Shown here: piece after piece, positions 1 to 6,167 of the stretch | Numbering within the stretch: the stretch's first letter is position 1 | Layout: every line of letters starts with the position of its first letter | Assembly (NCBI GenBank): GCA_025360685.1 | Contig: JANYBR010000369.1 | Location: 1 to 7,696 of the forward strand | DNA length: 7,696 nucleotides | Source: Pseudomonadota bacterium | GTDB taxonomy: Bacteria > Pseudomonadota > Alphaproteobacteria > Micropepsales > Micropepsaceae | Direction of reading: 5' to 3' | The notes under the pieces: model-generated | The model's input: the letters and a program-made list of their open reading frames with translations, nothing else | Databases searched by the model: none | Told to the model about the DNA's origin: nothing | Made by a program: the position numbers and the translations under genes

Positions 1-1295
1 GGATTTACGAGCAATCGACACGCGTGCAGGAAGGGTTTTCCTCGCTCTCCGAGTCCGTGCAGGAAAATCTCAACGGCATCCGCACCATCCAGACCCATGC
101 GCAGGAAGACCGCGAAGTGGCCCGCTTCAGGTCCGTGTCCGGTGCCTATGCCGACAACTATTTCCGGCTGATGGTGCTCAACGCCGCGCTGAACGCCTGG
201 ATGGTCGTGTTCACCGGCCTCGCCGTCATGATCATCATGGGTTTCGGTGGGTATCAGGTGCTGCACGGTGAGATGACAGTCGGCACGTTCACCGCCTTCA
301 CGCTTTACCTCGGCATGGCCGTGGCACCGATCCAGCAATCGGGCCAGATCGTCTCCATGTTTCAGCGCGGCTCGTCGGGCGCCGCCCGCCTGTTCGAGAT
401 CCTGGACTACGAACCGGAGATTCGCGACGCGCCGGACGCGCGGCCGCTGGACAAGATCGGCGGCGACATCAAGTTGCAGCACCTGTCCTATACCTATCCG
501 CGCCGCGCGTCCGCCAAGGATGCGCGCGGTTCCGACCAGAACAACATGGTGATGGGTCAGGCCGCGCTCGACGACGTGTCGTTGCACGTGAAGGGAGGCG
601 AGATGATCGCCATCCTGGGCCGGGTCGGTTCGGGCAAGTCGACCTTGCTGCGTTCCATCGTGCGGCTGCTCGATCCGCCGCCCGGCACCGTCTATCTCGA
701 CGGACGGGACATCCGTCTGTTGCCGATCGCGCAGGTGCGCGGCCAGATTGCGCTCGTGCCCCAGGATCCGTTCCTGTTCGCCGACGAGTTGGGGCGCAAC
801 ATCTCCTACGACAATCCCAAGCGCGAGACGGACGAAATCTGGAACGCCGCAGAAGCCGCCGATCTGGAGGACACGATCCAGCGTTTCCCCGATCATCTGC
901 GCACTCTGGTCGGCGAGCGCGGCGTGACCCTGTCGGGCGGGCAGAAGCAGCGTACCAGCCTGGCGCGCGGCCTGATCCGCGACACGCCCGTGCTGCTGCT
1001 GGACGATTGTTTTTCCAGCGTCGACACGGAAACCGAAGAACACATTCTCTCGCGGCTAAAGCAGCTGCGCGCCGGACGGACGACGATGCTCGTATCGCAT
1101 CGCGTCTCGACCGCACGCCACGCCGACCGGATTGTGGTTTTGGACGCAGGAAAAGTCGTCGAACTCGGCACGCATGCAGAGCTGATGGCGAGAGGCGGCA
1201 TCTACGCCAATTTTGCGCGCGTGCAAGGCCGCCGCGAGGAACTCGTTCACGAGCTCGAACGCGAGACAGGTCACACGGTCGAGGCGGCCAAATGA
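1..1295 (+). CDS. ABC exporter half-transporter, degenerate-ATPase subunit (5' truncated)
   Basis: This is the C-terminal part of a fused membrane/ATPase ABC exporter subunit (type IV, MsbA/MdlA-like). The reading frame is open from base 3, so the start lies upstream; about 430 residues are visible and roughly 170-200, including the first four membrane helices, are missing. Two hydrophobic segments (about 183-251 and 276-335) fit TM5 and TM6. The ATPase domain follows: aromatic A-loop YTYP near 489-500, Walker A GRVGSGKST at 618-644, Q-loop Gln at 762, intact signature LSGGQ at 930-944, Walker B VLLLDD at 990-1007 and H-loop His at 1098. The residue after the Walker B Asp is Asp (GAT, 1005-1007) instead of the catalytic Glu, which marks the weak ATPase site of a heterodimer. 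Between A-loop and Walker A there is an insertion of about 18 residues. The stop overlaps the next gene's start, so the two are expected to be co-translated and to pair. The substrate cannot be told. Confidence 0.95.
   Translation, partial: IYEQSTRVQEGFSSLSESVQENLNGIRTIQTHAQEDREVARFRSVSGAYADNYFRLMVLNAALNAWMVVFTGLAVMIIMGFGGYQVLHGEMTVGTFTAFTLYLGMAVAPIQQSGQIVSMFQRGSSGAARLFEILDYEPEIRDAPDARPLDKIGGDIKLQHLSYTYPRRASAKDARGSDQNNMVMGQAALDDVSLHVKGGEMIAILGRVGSGKSTLLRSIVRLLDPPPGTVYLDGRDIRLLPIAQVRGQIALVPQDPFLFADELGRNISYDNPKRETDEIWNAAEAADLEDTIQRFPDHLRTLVGERGVTLSGGQKQRTSLARGLIRDTPVLLLDDCFSSVDTETEEHILSRLKQLRAGRTTMLVSHRVSTARHADRIVVLDAGKVVELGTHAELMARGGIYANFARVQGRREELVHELERETGHTVEAAK
1281..1284 (+). promoter_or_regulatory. 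Ribosome binding site of second ABC gene
   Basis: GAGG lies seven bases before the ATG at 1292. It sits inside the last codons of the preceding gene and decides the start: the same frame is open much further upstream (from 1007), but that stretch overlaps the first ABC gene and has no family similarity. The ATGA overlap at 1292-1295 makes translational coupling likely. Confidence 0.7.
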
Positions 1296-3181
1296 CGGAC
1301 GCCACCGCCGGCCGTCTTCCCGACCTCCCACGTCGCCTGAAGGGTGCGTTCGACGACGACGTCTATGGCAAGAACTTGGATGTCGGACAGGTACGGCGCC
1401 TGATGCGCTGGATGCGGCCCTATCGCGGCCAGGCCATCGGTTCGCTGGTGCTGGTTCTGTTGGCGGCCGTGGCGTCGATCATGGCGCCGACCGTCATGAG
1501 CCGCGTGCTGGTCGACGGCATCGTGCTGAAGCATCAAGGGCCGGAGCTGGCCGATCTTGGCCAGCAGGCGTTCAACCACTGGATCGCGGCCACGCTGTCC
1601 GTCACGCCGCTCATCGCGGCCTGCATCCAATACATGATCTGGATATGCCTGGCCGCTGCGCTGGGGCGTGGGTTCGGCATCCTGTTCGGGCGCGCGACAC
1701 TGAATACCTTGCGCGACCTGCGCTGCGACCTGTTCGAACATCTGGAGCATTTGCCATCGAGCTTCTACGACCGCGTGGCCGTGGGCCGCGTCATGACGCG
1801 CGTGGCCAACGACGTGGAAACCTTGTTCGAACTCTTCGCCGGCTTCGGTCAGCTTGCGGGTCAGTTCGTGCCCTTCTTCGTCGCCATCACCATCATGCTG
1901 ACCCTGTCACCAACTCTGACCTTCGAGCTATTGCCGGTGATGCCGATCGCTGGCCTCTTCACCTGGCTGTTCCGGCGCATGTCGCGTCCGCTCTACCGTG
2001 TCATCCGCATGACCGTGTCGCGGCTGAATGAAAATCTGCAGGAAAATCTCTCCGGCATCGAGGTGGTGCAGCTCTATGGCCGTGAGAAGATCAATTTCGA
2101 ACGTTACAGCAGCATCAACAACGAGAACCGCGTCAGCGAGACCAAGGCGCTCACCATCGAAAGCTTCTACGGACCTTTCATCGACGGCATGAACTATATC
2201 GGCATCGCCGTCATCGTGTGGTTCGGCGGCCATCTCGTACTGGGCGGCGAGATGACGGTGGGCGTGTTGCTATTGTTCACGCAGTTCCTCGACATGCTGT
2301 TCCGCCCCATCGTGGCGATGGGTGAGCAGTGGAACATCGTCTTCCGCGCCATGGCGAGCGGCGAGCGCATTTTCCAGGCGCTGGACTGGAAGGAAGCATT
2401 GAAGGAACCGGAACATCCCGTTGCCCTGCCCGCCACGCTGGAAGGCCGCGTGGATTTTCGTCACCTCACCTTCGGCTACATTCCGGAGCATCCGATCCTC
2501 AAGGACGTCAGCTTCACGATCAATCCGGGCGAGCGGATTGCCATCGTCGGACCGACGGGATCGGGTAAGACAAGCCTGATCCGCCTGCTCTGCCGCTTCT
2601 ACGACGTGCCGGGCCGCAGCATCTTCCTCGACGGCATCGATATCATGCAGATGCGCCCGGCCGACATTCGCCGGCGCATTGGAGTGGTGCTGCAGGACTT
2701 CCACATCTTCTCCGGCACGGTCTACGACAATATCGCTCTGTCCGATCCGCGCATCACGCGCGAGGTGGCCGAGCATGCCGCGAAACTGGTGCACGCCGAT
2801 CCGTTCATCCGCGCGCTGCCGCAAGGCTATGACACGCCGTTGAATGAACGCGGTCGCAATCTCAGCCACGGACAGCGCCAGCTGCTGGCGTTCGCGCGCG
2901 TATTGGCAATGAATCCGGAAGTACTGGTGCTCGACGAGGCCACTGCCAGCATCGACACGGAGACCGAACTGGTGATCCAGGACGCGCTGCTGAAGCTGAC
3001 CGAGGGGCGCACTTCGGTGATCATCGCGCACCGCCTTCAGACCATCAAAGATGCCCATCGGATCGTGGTGTTGACGGAGGGGCATGTGCGCGAGATCGGC
3101 ACGCACGAGGAACTGATTGCCAGGGGCGGGCTCTACAACACACTGTACGAGCTGCAATTTCAGGAAGCTGCATCGCTCTGA
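1292..3181 (+). CDS. ABC exporter half-transporter, catalytically competent subunit
   Basis: A complete 629-residue ABC exporter subunit in the inner membrane, the normal length for the MsbA/MdlB family. Six hydrophobic helices are visible, around residues 49-68, 99-123, 188-206, 211-228, 296-318 and 321-340. The ATPase domain has Walker A GPTGSGKTS (420-428), Q-loop Gln 468, signature LSHGQ (524-528), Walker B VLVLDE with catalytic Glu 549, and H-loop His 580. The signature deviates from LSGGQ (His at the third position), while Walker B is intact. The upstream partner shows the reverse pattern. In a head-to-tail dimer this gives one consensus ATP site (Walker motifs of this protein, signature of the partner) and one degenerate site, as in TM287/288, BmrCD and LmrCD. 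Start chosen at 1292 because of the 4-base overlap and GAGG. Likely a drug, lipid or peptide exporter; the substrate is unknown. Confidence 0.96.
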   Translation: MTDATAGRLPDLPRRLKGAFDDDVYGKNLDVGQVRRLMRWMRPYRGQAIGSLVLVLLAAVASIMAPTVMSRVLVDGIVLKHQGPELADLGQQAFNHWIAATLSVTPLIAACIQYMIWICLAAALGRGFGILFGRATLNTLRDLRCDLFEHLEHLPSSFYDRVAVGRVMTRVANDVETLFELFAGFGQLAGQFVPFFVAITIMLTLSPTLTFELLPVMPIAGLFTWLFRRMSRPLYRVIRMTVSRLNENLQENLSGIEVVQLYGREKINFERYSSINNENRVSETKALTIESFYGPFIDGMNYIGIAVIVWFGGHLVLGGEMTVGVLLLFTQFLDMLFRPIVAMGEQWNIVFRAMASGERIFQALDWKEALKEPEHPVALPATLEGRVDFRHLTFGYIPEHPILKDVSFTINPGERIAIVGPTGSGKTSLIRLLCRFYDVPGRSIFLDGIDIMQMRPADIRRRIGVVLQDFHIFSGTVYDNIALSDPRITREVAEHAAKLVHADPFIRALPQGYDTPLNERGRNLSHGQRQLLAFARVLAMNPEVLVLDEATASIDTETELVIQDALLKLTEGRTSVIIAHRLQTIKDAHRIVVLTEGHVREIGTHEELIARGGLYNTLYELQFQEAASL

Positions 3182-3216
3182 TACAAAGACCCTTCTGGGG
3201 TAAAAGCGCGACCACG

Positions 3217-4089
3217 ATGTCCACACTCGACGAAATTCTAAAGGCTCCCGACGCCATCATCGTTCCGGGTGTTTTCGACGCCCTCTCCGCGCGCATTGCG
3301 GCGCGAGCAGGCGCCAAGCTTTTGTACATGACCGGTTTTGGGGTGGCGGGAGCGGAGTTTGGAGTCCCAGATATCGGTCTCGTCAGCGCGGCGGAGATGA
3401 TCGAGCGTGTCGGCGTGATCGCCAGCGCCTGCGCGCCTGTGCCGCTGATTGCCGACGGCGACAACGGCCATGGCGGGCCGTTGAACGTGGCCAAGCTCAC
3501 GCGAGCCTACGAGCGCGTCGGCGCCGCGGCGATCCAGCTCGAGGACCAAGTGCTGCCCAAGCGCTGCGGACATATGGAAGACAAGGAAGTCGTCTCGCGG
3601 ACCGAAGCGGCGCAAAAGATCCGCGCCGCGGCTGATGCGCGCTCCGGCAAGTCGTTCAAGATCATCGCCCGTACCGATGCGTGCGCGACGCACGGCCTTG
3701 ACGAGGCGCTGGCGCGCGGCGAAACATTCCTGAGAGCCGGCGCCGATATTCTGTTCATAGAGGCACCCCGCAGTGAGGAAGAGCTGCGCCGCGTGGCGGA
3801 GACTTTCAAAGGCACACCGCTGGTGGCCAACCTCGTCGAGGACGGCAAAACGCCGCTGCTGACCGCCAGAGAGCTCGAATCCCTGGGTTACAAGATCATC
3901 CTCTATCCCATCTCTGCCCTGCTCGCGGTAACAAGGCGGCTGGAGGAAATCTATGATCTGCTGCTGAAGGGCCAGCGTAAAAGCCTGGACGCCAGCCGCG
4001 CTTCCTTCACCCACTACAACGAAATCATGAAGCTGCCGGAGTTTCTGGCTGTAACCAATGCGTTGTCACAAACGAAATACGAGGAGTGA
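3217..4089 (+). CDS. Isocitrate lyase/PEP mutase superfamily C-C lyase
   Basis: A cytoplasmic 290-residue enzyme of the isocitrate lyase/phosphoenolpyruvate mutase superfamily, the size of PrpB-type members. The beta-barrel landmarks are in order: VPGVFDAL (16-23), metal-binding ADGDNGHGG (79-87, with D80 and D82), acidic E109/D110, catalytic-loop KRCGH (115-119, Cys117 as general acid), ARTDA (151-155), IEAP (181-184) and a late NLVEDGKTP segment (205-213). The Cys in KRCGH is the mark of true C-C lyases (2-methylisocitrate lyase, 2,3-dimethylmalate lyase, petal death protein type), not of PEP mutase or the Cys-less oxaloacetate decarboxylases. The expected reaction is retro-aldol cleavage of a 2-substituted malate or citrate to pyruvate or succinate plus a keto acid. 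No methylcitrate synthase gene is visible, so prpB is not assigned. The ribosome site is weak (GGGG at 3197-3200, far from the ATG). It follows the ABC pair by 35 bases and may share its transcript. Confidence 0.9.
   Translation: MSTLDEILKAPDAIIVPGVFDALSARIAARAGAKLLYMTGFGVAGAEFGVPDIGLVSAAEMIERVGVIASACAPVPLIADGDNGHGGPLNVAKLTRAYERVGAAAIQLEDQVLPKRCGHMEDKEVVSRTEAAQKIRAAADARSGKSFKIIARTDACATHGLDEALARGETFLRAGADILFIEAPRSEEELRRVAETFKGTPLVANLVEDGKTPLLTARELESLGYKIILYPISALLAVTRRLEEIYDLLLKGQRKSLDASRASFTHYNEIMKLPEFLAVTNALSQTKYEE
4050..4078 (+). promoter_or_regulatory. Predicted ECF (SigF-like) promoter for the CMD-like gene and msrB
   Basis: TGTAACC at 4050-4056 (-35), a 16-base spacer, then CGAAAT at 4073-4078 (-10). 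It lies in the last codons of the lyase gene and repeats the -35 heptamer and exact spacing of the element before msrA. It fits the GTAACC-N16-CGAA pattern I recall for Caulobacter SigF (from memory, not checked). The predicted transcript start, about 4082-4086, falls within the Shine-Dalgarno of the next gene, leaving a leader of only about 8-12 bases; the promoter might serve msrB mainly. Inference from sequence only. Confidence 0.55.
4081..4086 (+). promoter_or_regulatory. Ribosome binding site of CMD-like gene
   Basis: GAGGAG, seven bases before the ATG at 4094, overlapping the end of the lyase gene. It supports 4094 over the upstream in-frame ATG at 4058, which lies inside the lyase gene. 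Confidence 0.8.
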
Positions 4090-4093
4090 CGCC

Positions 4094-4732
4094 ATGCCGA
4101 GATTGCGCCAGGTAGGAAGAGATGCGGCCCATCCCTTTGCACAAGCCGTCTACAAGTCGCTGTTCGGCGACCGCGATCCCGTTACAGAGCCGGGAACCGA
4201 CACCGGTACGTCCGGCAACTGGTGGACGGTGTTCGCCCTCGTCCCCGACGCATTCGACCATGCTGTCGCCGGCTTCCAGTTCTATCGCGGCGAGCGCAAG
4301 CTCGATCCGAAATTGCGCGAAATCGGCCAAACCAGGGTCGGCTGGGCGCGTGGCAGTCAATTCGTATTCTCGCAACATTGTAAGGCATCGCGCGGGGTCG
4401 GCCTCTCCGAGGAAAAAATTGCGGCGATCCCGCACTGGCAAGTTGCGACCTGCTACAGCGAGATCGAGCGCGCGCTGCTCGCCTACACGGACGCGATGGT
4501 CTATGACGGCGGAAGAGTCGCGGATGGCGTATTCGCGACGCTCAAAAAACACCTTTCCGACGAAGAAATACTGGAATTCACCTACATCGTGGGCATGTAC
4601 GACATGCATGCAGTGATCTCGAAGGCCTTGCGGCTTGAGTATGACGATGTCGACGATCGCATCGTCGAAGTGGCCGCGCCCAAAGGCTCGTCGGCGGATG
4701 TGATGCGTATGGTCGATCAGGACAAAAGTTGA
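4094..4732 (+). CDS. Carboxymuconolactone decarboxylase/AhpD-fold family protein
   Basis: A predicted cytoplasmic protein of 212 residues with an all-helical carboxymuconolactone decarboxylase (CMD) fold. The recognisable core is the segment from REIGQTRVGWARGSQF (75-90) through the SQHC stretch (93-96) to GLSEEKI (103-109), followed by a helical half containing Y131-TDAM and the ILEFTYIVGMYDMHA helix (159-173). In AhpD the core carries a redox CxxC followed by His. Here that position reads QFVFSQHC: the two motif cysteines are missing, while a His-Cys pair (95-96) remains. That resembles the gamma-carboxymuconolactone decarboxylase-like branch and argues against an AhpD peroxidase-reductant role. 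The substrate is unknown. The start at 4094 is four bases after the lyase stop; msrB starts 14 bases after its own stop, so it is in an operon with both. The predicted ECF promoter directly upstream suggests stress induction. Confidence 0.82.
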   Translation: MPRLRQVGRDAAHPFAQAVYKSLFGDRDPVTEPGTDTGTSGNWWTVFALVPDAFDHAVAGFQFYRGERKLDPKLREIGQTRVGWARGSQFVFSQHCKASRGVGLSEEKIAAIPHWQVATCYSEIERALLAYTDAMVYDGGRVADGVFATLKKHLSDEEILEFTYIVGMYDMHAVISKALRLEYDDVDDRIVEVAAPKGSSADVMRMVDQDKS

Positions 4733-4735
4733 AAC

Positions 4736-4740
4736 GGAGA
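4736..4740 (+). promoter_or_regulatory. Ribosome binding site of msrB
   Basis: GGAGA, six bases before the ATG at 4747. It fixes the start there rather than at the in-frame TTG at 4729, and puts the twin-arginine motif at residues 3-5, right at the N-terminus. Confidence 0.8.
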
Positions 4741-4746
4741 CATTCA

Positions 4747-5220
4747 ATGCAATCACGGCGCAATCTTTTGCAGTTGCTGCTCGTCGGAAGCGCCGGAATG
4801 GCGCTGACCGGCATGCCGGCATCTGCGAAAACCTACGAGGTCACACACACCGATGCCGAATGGCGCAAGCTGCTGTCGACAGCCGAGTACAATATCTTGC
4901 GCCAGCAGGGCACCGAGGCGCCCTGGACGAGCGCGCTGCTCAAGGAGCATCGCAAGGGGACGTTCCTGTGCCGTGGCTGTGCGCTGCCGCTGTTTGCCTC
5001 GACCACCAAGTTCGACAGCGGCACGGGCTGGCCGAGTTTCTGGCAGCCGCTGCCAAACGCGATCGAAACCACGACGGACAGGAGCTGGATCGAATCCCGC
5101 ACTGAGGTGCATTGCCGGCGCTGCGGCGGCCATCTCGGCCACGTCTTCGACGATGGTCCCAAGCCTACGGGCCTGCGCTACTGCATGGACGGCCTGGCGC
5201 TGACATTCAAGCCGGCCTAG
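4747..5220 (+). CDS. msrB: Peptide-methionine (R)-S-oxide reductase MsrB, Tat-exported
   Basis: A 157-residue MsrB that reduces the R epimer of protein methionine sulfoxide. The N-terminus carries a twin-arginine signal: SRRNLLQ (3-9), a hydrophobic stretch to about residue 22 and a probable cleavage after PASA (24-27), so the enzyme is predicted to act in the periplasm after Tat export. The SelR/MsrB domain follows, with structural zinc cysteines in CRGC (75-78) and CRRC (123-126), the SGTGWPSF motif (91-98), HLGHVF (129-134) and the catalytic Cys146 in RYC. Two deviations are visible. Position 93 is Thr where two-cysteine MsrBs have the resolving Cys (SGCGWPSF). Position 148 is Asp where the family usually has Asn (RYCxN). 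Third gene of the lyase/CMD/msrB cluster. Probably controlled by the ECF-type promoter at 4050-4078, pairing it functionally with msrA. Confidence 0.96.
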   Translation: MQSRRNLLQLLLVGSAGMALTGMPASAKTYEVTHTDAEWRKLLSTAEYNILRQQGTEAPWTSALLKEHRKGTFLCRGCALPLFASTTKFDSGTGWPSFWQPLPNAIETTTDRSWIESRTEVHCRRCGGHLGHVFDDGPKPTGLRYCMDGLALTFKPA

Positions 5221-5255
5221 GAAGACGGCACAAACAAAACCCGCCCAACCCATTT

Positions 5256-5330
5256 CGTCATTGCCCGGCTCGTCCGGGCAACCCATCTTTCTTGCCAAAT
5301 TGGGTCGCCCGCATAAAGCGGGCGATGACG
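5256..5330 (+). repeat. Paired inverted palindromic repeat (BIME/REP-like, cloverleaf-capable)
   Basis: Two related palindromic units stand in opposite orientation around a 15-base spacer (5286-5300). The first hairpin pairs TTGCCCGG (5261-5268) with CCGGGCAA (5274-5281) over a 5-base loop. The second pairs TCGCCCGC (5305-5312) with GCGGGCGA (5318-5325), also 8 bp with a 5-base loop. The ends CGTCAT (5256-5261) and ATGACG (5325-5330) pair with each other, and so do ACCCA (5281-5285) and TGGGT (5301-5305), so the whole element can fold as a four-way cloverleaf. This is the architecture of a REP doublet. The CGTCAT-GCCCGG core looks like repeats common between genes in Rhizobiales-type alphaproteobacteria (from memory). 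It may act as transcript-end structure for the msrB cluster, but no U-tract follows. The rest of the gap, 5221-5255 and 5331-5399, shows nothing I can name. Confidence 0.8.
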
Positions 5331-5399
5331 GAATACGAGGAAGGCTGGGATCGACAGTTTCCGGTTGTGCAGCCGCGTTCTTCCCCGGACAATGCATGG

Positions 5400-6167
5400 A
5401 TGGCGACTTTCGAATCCGGCGGGCTACCCCTCGCATATGACGATATCGGCGGACCCGGAGAGGGCCGGCCGATCATTCTCGTCCATGGCTTCACGTCGAA
5501 CCGCAAAGAAAACTGGCAGCGGCTCGGCTGGTATGGCGCGTTTGAACGGCGACGCATCCGCATGATCGCAATGGACTGCCGCGGTCATGGCGAGAGCGCC
5601 AAGCCGCACGACTCGGCACGATATGGCCGCGAGAATATGGCCGGCGACATCCTGGCGCTAATGGATCACCTGGACATCGAGCGCGCGCATATCATGGGCT
5701 TCTCGATGGGTTCGCGGCTGGCGCTGGCGGCGGCGTTGAAGGCACCGCACCGCTTTGCCACGCTCACCCTCGGCGGTGCCGGCGAGAAGCTGTTCGAGAA
5801 GCGCGAGATGGCGGACAATCCGATGGCAGATGCCATGGAAGCCGTCGATCCGGAAACCATCACCGAACCGATGCTGAAAAGCTTTCGCCAGTTCGCCGAC
5901 GATCAGGGCGAAGACAGGCTGGCTCTCGCGGCGTTGACGCGGGCCAAGGACGAGCCCTTCACGAAAGAGGAACTCGCCAAGCTGGACGTGCCGGTGCTCG
6001 TCGTTGCTGGAGCGCGCGACGAGCTGGCAGGCGATCCCGAAGGCCTTGCCAAAGTGTTTCCCGACGGCCGCGCGGTCACCCTGCCCGGCTGCGATCACTT
6101 CTCTGCGATTCCACACGCGCTGTTCAAGGCAACGGTGTTCGATTTCCTCGACGGGACCTTGGCGTAG
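5400..6167 (+). CDS. Alpha/beta hydrolase
   Basis: A 255-residue cytoplasmic alpha/beta-hydrolase fold protein with no signal peptide. The landmarks are the oxyanion segment LVHGF (27-31), DCRGHGES (59-66) after strand 4, the nucleophile elbow GFSMGS (100-105, Ser102), the acid in GARDE (204-208, Asp207) and the catalytic His233 in GCDHFS. A cap region of about 60 residues lies between strands 6 and 7. The family includes esterases, lactonases and C-C hydrolases; the substrate cannot be predicted. The start at 5400 was chosen because the protein then opens with MATFESGGLPLAYDDIG, the usual beginning of this subfamily. The earlier in-frame ATG at 5325 falls inside the palindromic repeat. No clear Shine-Dalgarno precedes 5400, so the exact start is less certain than the identity. 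It ends directly against the msrA stop codon on the other strand. Confidence 0.92.
   Translation: MATFESGGLPLAYDDIGGPGEGRPIILVHGFTSNRKENWQRLGWYGAFERRRIRMIAMDCRGHGESAKPHDSARYGRENMAGDILALMDHLDIERAHIMGFSMGSRLALAAALKAPHRFATLTLGGAGEKLFEKREMADNPMADAMEAVDPETITEPMLKSFRQFADDQGEDRLALAALTRAKDEPFTKEELAKLDVPVLVVAGARDELAGDPEGLAKVFPDGRAVTLPGCDHFSAIPHALFKATVFDFLDGTLA

Noticed and set aside
1007..1291. Open extension of the second ABC gene upstream of 1292
   Set aside because: It runs in another frame through the ATPase core of the first ABC gene; the ATGA overlap and GAGG at 1281-1284 support 1292.
3189..3202. ACCC-TTCTG-GGGT hairpin after the second ABC gene as a terminator
   Set aside because: The stem is only 4 bp and no U-tract follows on either strand, so I do not call a terminator; read-through into the lyase gene remains possible.
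3886..3892. A third TGTAACC, on the minus strand inside the lyase gene
   Set aside because: After a 16-base spacer the sequence is CTGGCG, with no CG-start -10, and there is no minus-strand gene to drive. It shows that the heptamer alone is not diagnostic.
3928..3957. GTAACA on the plus strand as a possible -35
   Set aside because: The hexamer is imperfect and nothing resembling CGAA or CGTA follows at 16 bases.
2270..4014. Long open frames on the minus strand opposite the ABC and lyase genes
   Set aside because: These are GC-rich shadow frames with no recognisable domain or ribosome site, overlapping well-supported genes on the plus strand.
5325..5399. Upstream in-frame ATG at 5325 extending the alpha/beta hydrolase by 25 residues
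   Set aside because: The ATG lies inside the palindromic repeat, the extension has no family-like sequence, and the GAGGAAGG at 5337-5344 is not correctly spaced to any in-frame start.
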